Assembly (NCBI RefSeq): GCF_012720115.1
Contig: NZ_VNWN01000006.1
Span: 248,001 to 312,000, forward strand
From: Sneathiella chinensis
GTDB taxonomy: Bacteria; Pseudomonadota; Alphaproteobacteria; Sneathiellales; Sneathiellaceae
DNA length: 64,000 bases
Reading direction: 5' to 3'
A model generated the notes under the pieces. The model made no database searches. It was not told the DNA's origin and saw only the letters and a program-made list of their open reading frames with translations. Positions 28,122-37,246 of the stretch are shown piece after piece; position 1 is the stretch's first letter, and each line of letters begins with the position of its first letter. Made by a program: the position numbers and the translations under genes.

Positions 28122-28283
28122 CTATCCAGACAAACAGGTTAAACCGCCTCCGGCTCCGGGGCAACAGGCGTTCCGGGAGGGCGCGGCGGGGATCACAAAA
28201 CCAAGGGGAAGACGCAATGCTTCCCCTTGGGTTCGGTTCAGGCCATCAGGCAGGACATCAGTCTCTCCCTTCTCTACTGACAT
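28122..28283 (-). CDS. Possible leader or small peptide gene upstream of the xdhC-like cluster
   Basis: A 53-residue minus-strand frame starts at 28283 (MSVEKGETDV) six bases after GGGAGGG. It ends with a Cys/Gly-rich tail (NACCPGAGGGLTCLSG). A second, six-codon frame with its own AGGGAG site (MSCLMA, 28258-28238) lies inside it in another frame and stops 7 bases before a terminator-like hairpin. Either could be a leader peptide; only one is likely to be real. No family is recognised. Confidence 0.25.
   Translation of the reverse strand: MSVEKGETDVLPDGLNRTQGEALRLPLGFVIPAAPSRNACCPGAGGGLTCLSG
28196..28230 (-). terminator. Terminator-like hairpin in the xdhC leader
   Basis: CCAAGGGGAAG (28201-28211) and CTTCCCCTTGG (28220-28230) form a perfect 11-base stem with an 8-base loop. 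On the minus strand TTTTG follows. It stands about 240 bases upstream of the first xdhC-like start, so it would act as an attenuator or end a separate short RNA. Confidence 0.55.
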
Positions 28284-28658
28284 TGATCACCCTCCCATAT
28301 ATGGTGTTCTCCTCCCTAGGATTGAATGGCCGCAGCCGGTGCCGCCATTTCCGAGTGCCCTTATTGAAACTTTATATTCCTCACTCGGTATTGAGTTTCG
28401 CCCCCAACAGCGATCACGTCAAGATATGATCATTTGAAAAATATCATATTAAGTATGGTTGAACGAACTGTTTGTTGGTTGTAGGGGCCGGTCCGGCCCT
28501 GTTTCCCTTATGTGTAAGAGAGATTAGCGGAAACTAAACCCGTCCCGCAAGTGCCGAGAGGCAGGCCCCGTTATTCCGGGCGGTCAGGGGAATGTTAAGT
28601 CATGGTTAACCACTGGTGATTATGGTAAAATCCAGACTTTAAAATTGCGGAGTGAAGT
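28284..28658. other. Intergenic region between xdhC leader and the plus-strand gene at 28659
   Basis: AT-richer than its surroundings. It contains ATATGAT / ATCATAT inverted arms at 28424-28449 and a 7-1-7 palindrome GGGCCGG-T-CCGGCCC at 28484-28498. Probably the two divergent promoters; no gene is supported. Confidence 0.45.
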
Positions 28659-29264
28659 ATGCGCCCAGCGATCAGATCAACATTCGATGTGGTTTCCTGG
28701 CTGGAAATCCAGGGAGAGAGAACCGGAAATGTGATCCGTCCGCAATCCCTGATGCGGCTTTTGTATCTGGCGCAGGCGCTGTATGCCGCCCGTCACAAGG
28801 GCGCGAAAATGATGCCCGCCACCTTCCTTGCCACCCGCGTCGGCCCGATCGAGCCGGACCTGTTCATTGCGTTGGAGCAGGGGGTGAGGGCGTCCGATCC
28901 CATCCAGCCGTCCGCCGCGGTCGAGGCTGTCCTGAACGAGATGTGGCAGGCCTGCGGGGCCCGAACGGTGGAGGAACTGGACCTGATTCTGGATCGGGAC
29001 AGGGCCATTGAGGCGGCGCTTGGCCGGGGCAGAAATTCGGAAGTCCAGATCAAGGAAATGGTTTTCGCCTATGCCGACGGTATCCCGTCCCTGATGGGGG
29101 ACCCGGCCGTCACCAAGTTTCCCGATGGTTCCACCTTCAACGCGGGACATTCCAATCTGGATGCAGCGCCCAATGATGCCCAAGAGGTGCGATTTACCGC
29201 CGATGGGCGGTCTGTCACCCGCTGGGCCCCCAAGCGGCGGGTCACCACCAAGCGAACCCGCTAG
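28659..29264 (+). CDS. Conserved hypothetical protein, possibly Panacea/SocA-like (DUF4065)
   Basis: 201 residues. The first ~110 show the pattern of the Panacea domain: VVSWLEIQG, then RPQSLMRLLYLAQALYAA, then a segment around ATRVGPIEPDLFIALEQG. The family's usual 'YGPV..LY' is replaced by VGPIEPDLF. The tail is basic (PKRRVTTKRTR). Panacea proteins serve as antitoxins or proteolysis adaptors, but no toxin-like partner gene lies beside it, so that role is not supported here. It converges with chaN, 11 bases apart. Confidence 0.55.
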   Translation: MRPAIRSTFDVVSWLEIQGERTGNVIRPQSLMRLLYLAQALYAARHKGAKMMPATFLATRVGPIEPDLFIALEQGVRASDPIQPSAAVEAVLNEMWQACGARTVEELDLILDRDRAIEAALGRGRNSEVQIKEMVFAYADGIPSLMGDPAVTKFPDGSTFNAGHSNLDAAPNDAQEVRFTADGRSVTRWAPKRRVTTKRTR

Positions 29265-29275
29265 GGCAGGGCGGT

Positions 29276-30160
29276 TTAGTTGGCAGACGGCTTTTTGCCG
29301 AACTTCTTGCGCAGGCTTTCGCAGTAATCAACCGCAGGCGACGGGGCCGTAAACCACAGCGCGTCATAGCGGGAGACGAGGGCCTTGGCGTCTGTCTTCT
29401 CGGTTTCCTCGGCAAAGCCAAGGACAAAGACGCGGGCCGCCGGGTCCATTGCTGTCAGGTGAAGGGGAACGCCGCGGTCTTTGCGCACATGACCATTCCC
29501 GGCAATCAGGAAAGAGCGGCCGCTTCCACGGGCGTTTTTCATCTGCTGCTTCATCAGGTCATCCTTGGCAATCTGCATGACCATCATGGGATCGATCATG
29601 CCTGCGGGCAAAAGGTCGCAATGGCTGCTAATGATTTCCTGACGAAGATCGGCCAGCGCCGCATCGGGCAGGACCGTATTCAGGGCGGTGGCACCGCTCA
29701 TTTTCTCGCGAAGTTCCGCCCGCGGGTAACTGCCAAAAAGAACCTTGGCCCCGGCATCCACGGCAATGCGCATCAACGGGCCGTAATACTGCCAGTTCGG
29801 CCAGCCGCTTTCTTTCCAGTTCAGCGCCTGTTCCAGTTCCGCATAGGGCAGGGAGCCGGACTGAAAGGCATCAATGGTTGGTTGCTGGTCCCGGTTCAGC
29901 ATCTCAAACACCACTGTATCGCCGGGCTTCACGCTGGCCTTCAGGACCATCAACTGACGTTCGTGATGGTGGGGGTTGTCATGCTTCTCGCCGATCAGGA
30001 TATAGTCGGACCCTTGCAGGTCCCGCATCACCTGTTTCAGATCGGCGGGGTCGCCGCTTGCATTCTGGATATCGTTGGTATCAATGCCGGACGAGGTCGC
30101 ACTGCATCCCATGGCGACAACCAGCGTAAACAGAAGCAAAACGGCGTGAAGTTTTTTCAT
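29276..30160 (-). CDS. ChaN-family haem-binding lipoprotein
   Basis: 294 residues starting with a lipoprotein signal (LLFTLVVAMGC, lipobox Cys19). The family motif GEKHDNPHHHERQ carries the histidines typical of the ChaN/Tiki-like fold; later segments include ESGWPNWQYYGPLMRIA and GNGHVRKDRGVPLHL. Family members bind haem and are linked to iron acquisition in some species. It starts 11 bases after the last antiporter gene and is likely read from the same transcript. Confidence 0.88.
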   Translation of the reverse strand: MKKLHAVLLLFTLVVAMGCSATSSGIDTNDIQNASGDPADLKQVMRDLQGSDYILIGEKHDNPHHHERQLMVLKASVKPGDTVVFEMLNRDQQPTIDAFQSGSLPYAELEQALNWKESGWPNWQYYGPLMRIAVDAGAKVLFGSYPRAELREKMSGATALNTVLPDAALADLRQEIISSHCDLLPAGMIDPMMVMQIAKDDLMKQQMKNARGSGRSFLIAGNGHVRKDRGVPLHLTAMDPAARVFVLGFAEETEKTDAKALVSRYDALWFTAPSPAVDYCESLRKKFGKKPSAN

Positions 30161-30171
30161 GAACCACCCGA

Positions 30172-31875
30172 TCAGAATTGATAAGCCACCAGCAGGATGA
30201 CACCGAACAAGGCCACAATGGCCACCACCGCCGCACTGGAGGAGACGGTTCGGGACATGGTCTTGCCATCCCCGTGGGTGTCAACCGCAAGGGAGATAAC
30301 CCCTGCCACACCCCGCTGGCACAGGTTAATAAACGCGGTCCAGACGGTCAGGATCAGTGTCCCTGTGGTGATGGCCAAAGACTTCCCGGCCTTGCGATAG
30401 AACCAGTCGAAGTCCAGATTGATCGCAGACTTCAGACCCGGATATACCCCAAGACGGAGTGCAAGGGCAAAGGCCAGCGTAGCAAACAGGATCAGTTGAA
30501 GCTGCGTGACCACATGGCTGGCGGTATAGACCTCGTAGCTGACATCATAAGGCAGCAGCGAGAAGAAGGCCCCCGGCATGACACCGGCCAGAATGGCCAG
30601 CCCGGTCAGCAGCGCCATGGCCAGCAACATATGGGCCGGGGCGTCCTGTACAGGGGCCGGGTCTTTTTCCGCATTGCGGCGGAAGAAGCCGAAGACCGGA
30701 ATTTTCAGGCCGATATTGTCAATCACGGCGACCGCACCAAACAGCATGAACAGCCAGACGAAGTAATATCCTTCCTTCAGGGAGGCGGATAGGATCAGCG
30801 ATTTGGACGCAAAGGCCGCCGTCAGCGGGAAGGCGACAATCACAAGCGATCCGATCACCGCAAAGAAGGCGGTCAGGGGCATGGATTTGTAGAGGGAGCC
30901 AAGCTCTGTGGCCTTGGCCGTGCCTGTGCGGTACAGGATCGCACCGGTGCACATGAACAGAAGGCAAGTATATAGAATACTGACGCTGGCATGGGCGGCA
31001 ACGCCGTTCAGGGCCATTTCCGTCCCGATGCCGATGCCGATGACCATGAAGCCCTGTTGGCTGTTCATGGAATAGGCGAGGGTCCGGCGCAGGTCATTTT
31101 CAAGTGTGGCGAAAACAACCGGGAAAATCACCATCACAACCCCGATATAAATCAGCAGGTCCGTTCCCGGAAAGGCGCGGGCAAGGGCATAGATGGCCAG
31201 CTTGGTGGTAAAGGCGGACAGGACCACGGTGCCGGTCACGGTGGCTTCGGGATAGGAATCCTGAACCCAGTTATGGAGCAGCGGGAAAGCGGCCTTGATG
31301 CCGAAGGCAATCAGGAACGCCCAAGTGGCAAAACTGCCAAGTTCCATGGGACCAAAGGCAAGGCTTCCGGTATCCGCAACATAGAGCGCAATACCGCCCA
31401 GCAGGATCACGCCAGAGGTCACCTGAATAATCAGATAACGCACACCTGAGCGGAATGCCCGTTCGGTGCGGCTGGCCCAGATCAGGAACACGGAGGATAC
31501 CGCCGTGATTTCCCAGAACACGAACAGGGTCAACAGGTCACCGGCAAAAATCGCACCGATGGCAGAACCCGCATAGATCAGCGTGGCGATATGCTGGACC
31601 GTGTCCTTCACATGCAGCGAATAGAGCAGGGCGGCGAAGGCCGCGATATGGAAGATGATCCCGAAGACGCGGGACAGCGGATCAATATGGGTGAGAACCA
31701 CCTGCAGACCCAGCATGTCGATCACGCCCCAGCTTCCAAGGCCGAGAGAGATCATCTGGGCAAAACCGAGAACCGGCAGGGCCAGAACCAGCAGCGAGCG
31801 GATAAATCCAGAGGTCAGCGGCACCAGAAGGGCGCCGAGGATCAGGATAAAACCGGGATTGAGACCATCAATCAT
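30172..31875 (-). CDS. Mrp antiporter-type subunit, NuoN/MrpD-like (third copy)
   Basis: 567-residue polytopic membrane protein of the proton-antiporter family (Proton_antipo_M), with the lysine-bearing helices WEITAVSSVFLIWASRTER and FGIKAAFPLLHNWVQDSYPEA. It is longer than the other two copies, with an extra C-terminal membrane part (DFDWFYRKAGKSLA ... INLCQRG) resembling the end of NuoL/MrpA-type subunits. It may therefore stand in for the missing MrpA core. It overlaps the small upstream gene by eight bases. Confidence 0.9.
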   Translation of the reverse strand: MIDGLNPGFILILGALLVPLTSGFIRSLLVLALPVLGFAQMISLGLGSWGVIDMLGLQVVLTHIDPLSRVFGIIFHIAAFAALLYSLHVKDTVQHIATLIYAGSAIGAIFAGDLLTLFVFWEITAVSSVFLIWASRTERAFRSGVRYLIIQVTSGVILLGGIALYVADTGSLAFGPMELGSFATWAFLIAFGIKAAFPLLHNWVQDSYPEATVTGTVVLSAFTTKLAIYALARAFPGTDLLIYIGVVMVIFPVVFATLENDLRRTLAYSMNSQQGFMVIGIGIGTEMALNGVAAHASVSILYTCLLFMCTGAILYRTGTAKATELGSLYKSMPLTAFFAVIGSLVIVAFPLTAAFASKSLILSASLKEGYYFVWLFMLFGAVAVIDNIGLKIPVFGFFRRNAEKDPAPVQDAPAHMLLAMALLTGLAILAGVMPGAFFSLLPYDVSYEVYTASHVVTQLQLILFATLAFALALRLGVYPGLKSAINLDFDWFYRKAGKSLAITTGTLILTVWTAFINLCQRGVAGVISLAVDTHGDGKTMSRTVSSSAAVVAIVALFGVILLVAYQF

Positions 31876-32137
31876 AGTAGTCCTCCTTCCGGGTCAGAAA
31901 GGGCCGGACGGTTTTGGCAACGACCAGCAGGGCCAGAAAGGAAATCATGGCATAGAGACCGTAGAAAACGGGGATATCCTCCATGTCCGTGCTTGTGTGC
32001 TTGTGATAGACAAAGTCGAACAGGGCCAGAATATCGGGAATGGCAGCGAGAATGGCGAGAAGGACCACCACCCGGAATACCTTGTCGGTCGCGCCGGGCT
32101 GATCCAGCCAGTATTTCTTGTCAGTATTTCTAGACAT
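31868..32137 (-). CDS. Small two-helix membrane protein of the antiporter operon
   Basis: 89 residues with two hydrophobic helices (VVVLLAILAAIPDILALFDFVY and YGLYAMISFLALLVVA), a polar N-terminus and an acidic tail (RKEDYYD). It overlaps the following antiporter gene by eight bases and starts 13 bases after the previous one, so it is made with them. I cannot match it to a standard Mrp subunit. An accessory or assembly role is inferred from position alone. Confidence 0.75.
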   Translation of the reverse strand: MSRNTDKKYWLDQPGATDKVFRVVVLLAILAAIPDILALFDFVYHKHTSTDMEDIPVFYGLYAMISFLALLVVAKTVRPFLTRKEDYYD

Positions 32138-32150
32138 CGGAATTCTTCCC

Positions 32151-33656
32151 TTATGGCAACACGATCGGCAGGATCATCTGGTAGATGGGATCGATGAACA
32201 GGAACAGCACGATACACATCATGGCGGTAAAGGCCGGCGGCAGCACACACAGGATCGGTGCCTCGCGGATCTTGTCACGGCTCAGGAACGAGATTTCCTG
32301 ACCGACAGCCACTTTCGGGTCTGAACTGCCAAGCGGGGGATAGAAGAAGCCACGGATCACGATGGGCATCAGGTACCCGATGTTCAGTAGGGAACTGATT
32401 AGCAGCACCCCAAGGACGAACAGTTGATCCGCCTCGACCGCACCCAGCATGATGTAGAACTTGCTCCAGCTTCCGCCAAGGGGTGGAATACCGATGATGC
32501 TGAGGGCGCCGATGAAGAAGGCGATGAAGGTCACGGGCATCTGGCGACCAAGGCCGCGCATGTCGCTGATTTCGGTTTTCTTGACGGCGGTGTAAATGGC
32601 ACCGGCGCAGAAAAACAGGGTGATCTTGCCAAAGGCGTGCATGACGATTTGCAACGCACCGCCGGTCATGGCCATCGGGGTGGCCAGCGAGGCGGCAAGG
32701 ACGATATAGGCAAGCTGACTGACCGTGGAATAGGCCAGCCGGGCTTTCAGGTTGTCCTTGGTCATGGCAATAACCGAAGCGGCAATCAGGGTGAAAGACG
32801 CGATCCATGTCAGGATTTCAAGGGTGTTGACAGATGCCAGAAAATCCACCCCGAAAATATAGATGGAGACTTTCAGGACCGAGAACACGCCCGCCTTCAC
32901 AACAGCAACCGCATGCAGCAGGGCACTGACCGGTGTCGGGGCAACCATGGCGGACGGCAACCAGCGATGGATCGGCATCAGGGCCGCCTTGCCAATACCA
33001 TACATGAACAGGAACAGCAGGATACCGGACGCAACCGGCCCAAAGTGACCGGCCAGAATGCCGCCCTTGGTGAAGTCCAGTGTCCCGGTTTCAACCCAGA
33101 CCCAGATAATGGCTGGCAGCAGCAAGCCGATTGAGGTCGAGATCAGGATCCCGAGATAGATACGGCCGCCTTTCAGGGCTGCCTCGTTCCCCTTGTGTGT
33201 CACCAGCGGATAGGTGGACAGGGTGAGAACTTCATAGAAAACGAACAGGGTCAAAAGGTTACCGGCAAACGCGATCCCCATGGTGGCGGAAAGCGCGATG
33301 GCGAAGCAGATATAGAACCGGGTCTGCTTGTTCTCCTTGTTGCCGCGCATATAGCCGATGGAATAGACGGAATTGACAATCCACAGGCTGGACGCGACGA
33401 CCGCGAAGGTCATGCCAAGGGGTTCCACATTCAGGGTCAGGGACAAGCCCGGCAGAATGGCTGCCAGTTCATAGACCAGAACCTCGCCCGCCAGAACATG
33501 GGGCACGATGGTCAGAACATTGGCAAACAGCAGGCCCGCGGTGACAAGGGTAACCGTTTCCCGAATGTTGGGGGCCTTGCCGGCAAGCGCAATGCCGATG
33601 GCCCCGAGCAGCGGAATGAGAATGGCAAGCGCCACATGGGTTTCAATGGCAAACAT
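32151..33656 (-). CDS. mrpD: Mrp antiporter subunit D-like (second copy)
   Basis: 501-residue proton-antiporter family membrane protein with FYEVLTLSTYPLVTHKGNEAALKGG and YGIGKAALMPIHRWLPSAMVAPTPVSALLHAV, holding the Glu, Lys and His of the proton channel. In Mrp complexes, D subunits resemble complex I NuoM/N and carry one proton path. It lies 3 bases after the first D gene. Confidence 0.92.
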   Translation of the reverse strand: MFAIETHVALAILIPLLGAIGIALAGKAPNIRETVTLVTAGLLFANVLTIVPHVLAGEVLVYELAAILPGLSLTLNVEPLGMTFAVVASSLWIVNSVYSIGYMRGNKENKQTRFYICFAIALSATMGIAFAGNLLTLFVFYEVLTLSTYPLVTHKGNEAALKGGRIYLGILISTSIGLLLPAIIWVWVETGTLDFTKGGILAGHFGPVASGILLFLFMYGIGKAALMPIHRWLPSAMVAPTPVSALLHAVAVVKAGVFSVLKVSIYIFGVDFLASVNTLEILTWIASFTLIAASVIAMTKDNLKARLAYSTVSQLAYIVLAASLATPMAMTGGALQIVMHAFGKITLFFCAGAIYTAVKKTEISDMRGLGRQMPVTFIAFFIGALSIIGIPPLGGSWSKFYIMLGAVEADQLFVLGVLLISSLLNIGYLMPIVIRGFFYPPLGSSDPKVAVGQEISFLSRDKIREAPILCVLPPAFTAMMCIVLFLFIDPIYQMILPIVLP

Positions 33657-33659
33657 AAC

Positions 33660-35156
33660 TTACAGGCCCCCCATCAGAAAGCTGGCGGCCTTTTCGGCAA
33701 AGCCCACGTTGACAGTTGTCTGGATACCAAAATAGAAACTCCCGATAATGAAAATCCAGGTGGGGATCAGCAGGGACAAAGGCGCTTCCCGTGCTTCGGC
33801 ATCCGCCGGGGCAGGCCGGAAATAGGCCACCTCGACCACCCGCCAGATATAAATAACGGCCAGCAGGGAAGACAGCAGCATCCCGGCGGTCAGGGCATAT
33901 CCAAGGAAATCACCCCGTTCCAGCGTTGCCATGACCAGATACCATTTGCTGACAAAACCGGGGGTCAGGGGCACACCGATCAGGGCGAGGCCGCCGAGAA
34001 CAAACCCGAAGGTGGTCAGCGGCATGCGCGATCCGATGCCTTCAAGGTCTTTCAGATAGGCGCTGCCCGCCACAAACACCATGCAGCCAACGGACAGGAA
34101 CAGGCCTGTCTTGACAATGGCGTGGTTGAAAATATGCAGGATGGAGGCCGTCAGGCCTGCTTCCGAGGCAAGCGCGATCCCGACTGTCATATAGCCAAGC
34201 TGGGCCACACTTGAGAAGGCCAGCAGCCGTTTGACGTTGGTCTGGAAGATGGCCACCGTGGACATGCTGAGGAAGGCAATGACGCCCAGCGGCATCAGCA
34301 GTTCGGACAGGCTGACCACGCCAAAGCTGAATTCGGCGCCAAAGATCGTGAAGATAAAGCGCAGCAGCAGATAGACGGAAACCTTGGTCGCGGTTCCGGC
34401 GAAGAAGGCCGTGACAATGCTGGGCGCATAGCTGTAGGCGTTGGGCAGCCAGACATGGAACGGGAACATGGCCAGCTTGATGGCAATCCCGATGATCAGG
34501 AAGGCCACGGCGGCGCGAACCGGCCGGGTATCGGCAATGGCATCAAAGCGCGACGCGATATCGGCAATGTTCAGGGTTCCAGTCATCATGTAGAGCAGAC
34601 CCACACCGATCAGGATGAAGGTTGCGCCGATGGTGCCGATAATCAGGTACTGAAACGCCGACGTCAGGGCGCGCCGGTCCGCCTTTTCACCCATGGCAAT
34701 CAGCACATAGGAGGAAAGCGAGGTGATTTCCAGGAACACAAAAATGTTAAAGGCGTCGCCTGTTACCGTAATCCCCATCATCCCGGCAAGGGCCAGCAGA
34801 TAGGCGGAGAAGAACAGGCCAAGCTGGTGCGGCGGCACCTCCTTGGCGATGCTTTCACGGGCATAGAGCAGCACACCGGTGCTGATCCCGCTGATGATCA
34901 GCATCACGAAGGCGCTGAGCGGATCGGCCACATACTCGATCCCCCACGGGGCGGCCCAGCCACCCAGCATATAGGAAATGGGGCCGGTATCGCTGACGGT
35001 GAGCAGGATCTGGACACTGACAGCAAAGGACAGGGCGCTGATAACCGTGGTCAGGAACCAGGGAAAGGTGGTCCCCCGCAGCATGGCGCAGACGGGCGCA
35101 GCCAGAAGCGGAATGATAATCGCCAGAACAGGCGCATGGGAAGCTACTAGTGACAT
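33660..35156 (-). CDS. mrpD: Mrp antiporter subunit D (first copy)
   Basis: 498 residues from ATG at 35156 (MSLVASHAPVLA). The frame is open to 35270 but overlaps mrpC without family character. Proton-antiporter motifs are FLEITSLSSYVLIAMG and IAIKLAMFPFHVWLPNAYSYAPSIVTAFFAGTATKV. It sits directly behind mrpC (1-base gap), the standard place for MrpD. Confidence 0.93.
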   Translation of the reverse strand: MSLVASHAPVLAIIIPLLAAPVCAMLRGTTFPWFLTTVISALSFAVSVQILLTVSDTGPISYMLGGWAAPWGIEYVADPLSAFVMLIISGISTGVLLYARESIAKEVPPHQLGLFFSAYLLALAGMMGITVTGDAFNIFVFLEITSLSSYVLIAMGEKADRRALTSAFQYLIIGTIGATFILIGVGLLYMMTGTLNIADIASRFDAIADTRPVRAAVAFLIIGIAIKLAMFPFHVWLPNAYSYAPSIVTAFFAGTATKVSVYLLLRFIFTIFGAEFSFGVVSLSELLMPLGVIAFLSMSTVAIFQTNVKRLLAFSSVAQLGYMTVGIALASEAGLTASILHIFNHAIVKTGLFLSVGCMVFVAGSAYLKDLEGIGSRMPLTTFGFVLGGLALIGVPLTPGFVSKWYLVMATLERGDFLGYALTAGMLLSSLLAVIYIWRVVEVAYFRPAPADAEAREAPLSLLIPTWIFIIGSFYFGIQTTVNVGFAEKAASFLMGGL

Positions 35157-35157
35157 A

Positions 35158-35520
35158 TCAGGCCTTGTCCTCGCGGGCGAGGATGTCTTCCTCGTCAATG
35201 GTACCGAAGGATTCCTTGATCCGGACCACAAGGGACAGGCCCAGTGCCGTGGTCGCAACACCGACCACAATGGCGGTCAGGATCAGAACATGGGGAAGGG
35301 GGTTTGAATAGACGACATCCTGTGCGCCTTCCACCACAATCGGGGCGGTTCCCTCGTCAATCTTGCCCATGCTGATATAAAACAGGAAGACGGAAATCTG
35401 GAACAGGGACAGGCCGATCATCTTCTTGATCAGGTTTGTCCGGCTCATGACCGTGAACAGGCCGATCATCAACAGGATGACAAAGATCCAGTAATTGAAA
35501 TGGTCGAAAAATATCATCAC
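35158..35520 (-). CDS. mrpC: Mrp antiporter subunit C (NuoK-like)
   Basis: 120 residues with three membrane helices, as in NuoK/MrpC: FVILLMIGLFTVM, the NLIKKMIGLSLFQISVFLFYIS helix, and PHVLILTAIVVGVATTALGLSLVVRI with the conserved late helix. Acidic C-terminal tail. It is placed between the B-type and D genes as in other Mrp operons. Confidence 0.94.
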   Translation of the reverse strand: MMIFFDHFNYWIFVILLMIGLFTVMSRTNLIKKMIGLSLFQISVFLFYISMGKIDEGTAPIVVEGAQDVVYSNPLPHVLILTAIVVGVATTALGLSLVVRIKESFGTIDEEDILAREDKA

Positions 35521-35526
35521 ACCGCC

Positions 35527-36585
35527 TTAGTTGATATCATTGCCACGGCCTTCTGCCCGACCGGCAAAGGCGTAGAAAATTGCGATCATGGCCGCTGTGA
35601 CCGTTATGCCAACACCCAGTTCAACCAGCAGAATTCCAAGATGCTGCCCGGCCACCGGATCGGCAGACAGGACATTGTAATCAAGGAAGTTTCCGCCAAG
35701 GAACAGGCTGACAACCCCGACACCGCCATACAGCACCACCCCCAGCGCCAGCAGGAATTTCACCAACCGGGTGGAGACGATCTGCCGTGTGAAATGGAGG
35801 CCGAAAATCAGGGAATAAAGGATGAAACCGGCCGCGAAGATCACGCCTGCCTGAAAGCCGCCACCGGGACCGAAATCACCGTGGAACTGGACATACAGGG
35901 CAAATAGCAGGATGAAGGGAATAAGCAGCTTGGCGACCACATGGGGAACAAGATCATGCTCACTGCCGACCCGTTCCGCCGGAGAGGCGGAGGCCGCTGC
36001 GTCATTGTCCATATTCGTGTCTGTGTCGGGGCCGTCGGTGAGGTCTGCCTCGTCTTCCCGGCGGCGGCGCAACTGGCTGAGGATCAGCAGAACGCCAATA
36101 CCGGCGGTAAAGATCACGGTCACTTCGCCAAAGGTATCAAAGCCACGATAACTGGCCAGAACGGAGGTCACCATGTTGGGAACGCCGATTTCCTTGGGGC
36201 TTTCCTCGATATAGCGAGGGGCCACATGGGTCTGGACCGGGTTATCGGCGCGGCCAAAGGCCGGCATGTCGAACGTGGCATAGACAAGGGCGGTCCCGAC
36301 CAGCAGGGACACGAGGAGCGGGACCAGCGCCCGGCGCCGGGCCGGTTTCTCATCGGACCCGACCAGTGCAAGGGTCCCCAGATAGAGAACCGTGCTGATC
36401 CCCGCACCAACGGCGGCCTCGGTAAAGGCCACGTCAACCGCATCAAGCGAGACAAAGATCAGGGCCATGATGAAGCTGACGGCCCCCAGCAGCATGGTGG
36501 CAACAAACAGGTTCCGGACGTAGAGAACGGATAATGCGCCTGCCACCAGCAGCAGCATCAGGAAAATATCGGTAAATTGCTCCAT
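35527..36585 (-). CDS. Mrp antiporter fused subunit: MrpA C-terminal (MbhD/MbhE-like) plus MrpB
   Basis: 352 residues in two parts. The N-terminal ~165 match the DUF4040/MbhD and MbhE-like region normally at the end of MrpA (FVSLDAVDVAFTEAAVGAGISTVLYLGTLAL, then YRGFDTFGEVTVIFTAGIGVLLIL). The C-terminal ~140 are MrpB (LLIPFILLFALYVQFHGDFGPGGGFQAGVI). A charged, low-complexity linker (EDEADLTDGPDTDTN) joins them. The large NuoL-like core of MrpA is absent from this gene. Confidence 0.9.
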   Translation of the reverse strand: MEQFTDIFLMLLLVAGALSVLYVRNLFVATMLLGAVSFIMALIFVSLDAVDVAFTEAAVGAGISTVLYLGTLALVGSDEKPARRRALVPLLVSLLVGTALVYATFDMPAFGRADNPVQTHVAPRYIEESPKEIGVPNMVTSVLASYRGFDTFGEVTVIFTAGIGVLLILSQLRRRREDEADLTDGPDTDTNMDNDAAASASPAERVGSEHDLVPHVVAKLLIPFILLFALYVQFHGDFGPGGGFQAGVIFAAGFILYSLIFGLHFTRQIVSTRLVKFLLALGVVLYGGVGVVSLFLGGNFLDYNVLSADPVAGQHLGILLVELGVGITVTAAMIAIFYAFAGRAEGRGNDIN

Positions 36586-36593
36586 GTTCCCCT

Positions 36594-36953
36594 CTAGTCC
36601 CGGCCTTTCCCAAGATCGTCTGACGTCTTGTTGTCTTCGCTGTCTCCAAACCCGTCAAGGCGCGGTTTCAGGCCCGCAACGAACGAGGCCTGTGCCAGCG
36701 CATAGGACGCGGTCGGGCTGGTGAAAAAGATAAAGATAACCACGAATGCCAGCTTGACGGTCACCAGTGAAAAGCCGCTTTGCAGGGCCAACCCGACGAA
36801 AATCAGCAGCGTGGCAAGGGTGTCCGCCATGCCGCCGGCGTGGATGCGGGTATAAAGGTCCGGCAGGCGCAGCAGGCCAAGGCCGGTGATGATCAGAAAA
36901 AAGCTGCCGGTCAGCAGCAGGAACCAGGTTCCGATATCAAGAGCAAGATCCAT
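36594..36953 (-). CDS. mrpG: Mrp antiporter subunit G
   Basis: 119 residues with three helices and the MrpG pattern GLGLLRLPDLYTRIHAGGMADTLA; the C-terminal tail is charged. The ATG overlaps the last base of mrpF. Confidence 0.94.
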   Translation of the reverse strand: MDLALDIGTWFLLLTGSFFLIITGLGLLRLPDLYTRIHAGGMADTLATLLIFVGLALQSGFSLVTVKLAFVVIFIFFTSPTASYALAQASFVAGLKPRLDGFGDSEDNKTSDDLGKGRD

Positions 36954-37246
36954 CAGTTCCCCCGCTTTCGTGTGCCGGAAAGACCGCCGCGCAGGGTTCC
37001 GAACTTGAAATATTTGAGAACGGCAAGCGTGCCGACAAAGTTGACCAGTGAATAGACCAGCGCAAGGTCCAGAAAATCCGGACGCCCGTTCATGAAACCA
37101 AGGACCGCAATCAACAGAACGGTTTTGGTCCCGATGGCGTTGACCGCCAGAATTCGGTCATAAGAGGTGGGGCCAAGGATGGCCCGGCCCAGCGCCATGG
37201 CGGCGCTGACAAGAATGGCAATGGCCGTTACGGCAAAGATACTCAT
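36953..37246 (-). CDS. mrpF: Mrp antiporter subunit F
   Basis: 97 residues, three membrane helices. The MrpF core is present as LGRAILGPTSYDRILAVNAIGTKTVLL with the conserved Asp of the second helix, followed by FLDLALVYSLVNFVGTLAVLKYF. Overlaps mrpE by four bases. Confidence 0.94.
   Translation of the reverse strand: MSIFAVTAIAILVSAAMALGRAILGPTSYDRILAVNAIGTKTVLLIAVLGFMNGRPDFLDLALVYSLVNFVGTLAVLKYFKFGTLRGGLSGTRKRGN

Noticed and set aside
28484-28498. GGGCCGG-T-CCGGCCC palindrome as a terminator
   Set aside because: It lacks a T run on either strand and does not follow a gene; it could be an operator but nothing supports a specific protein.
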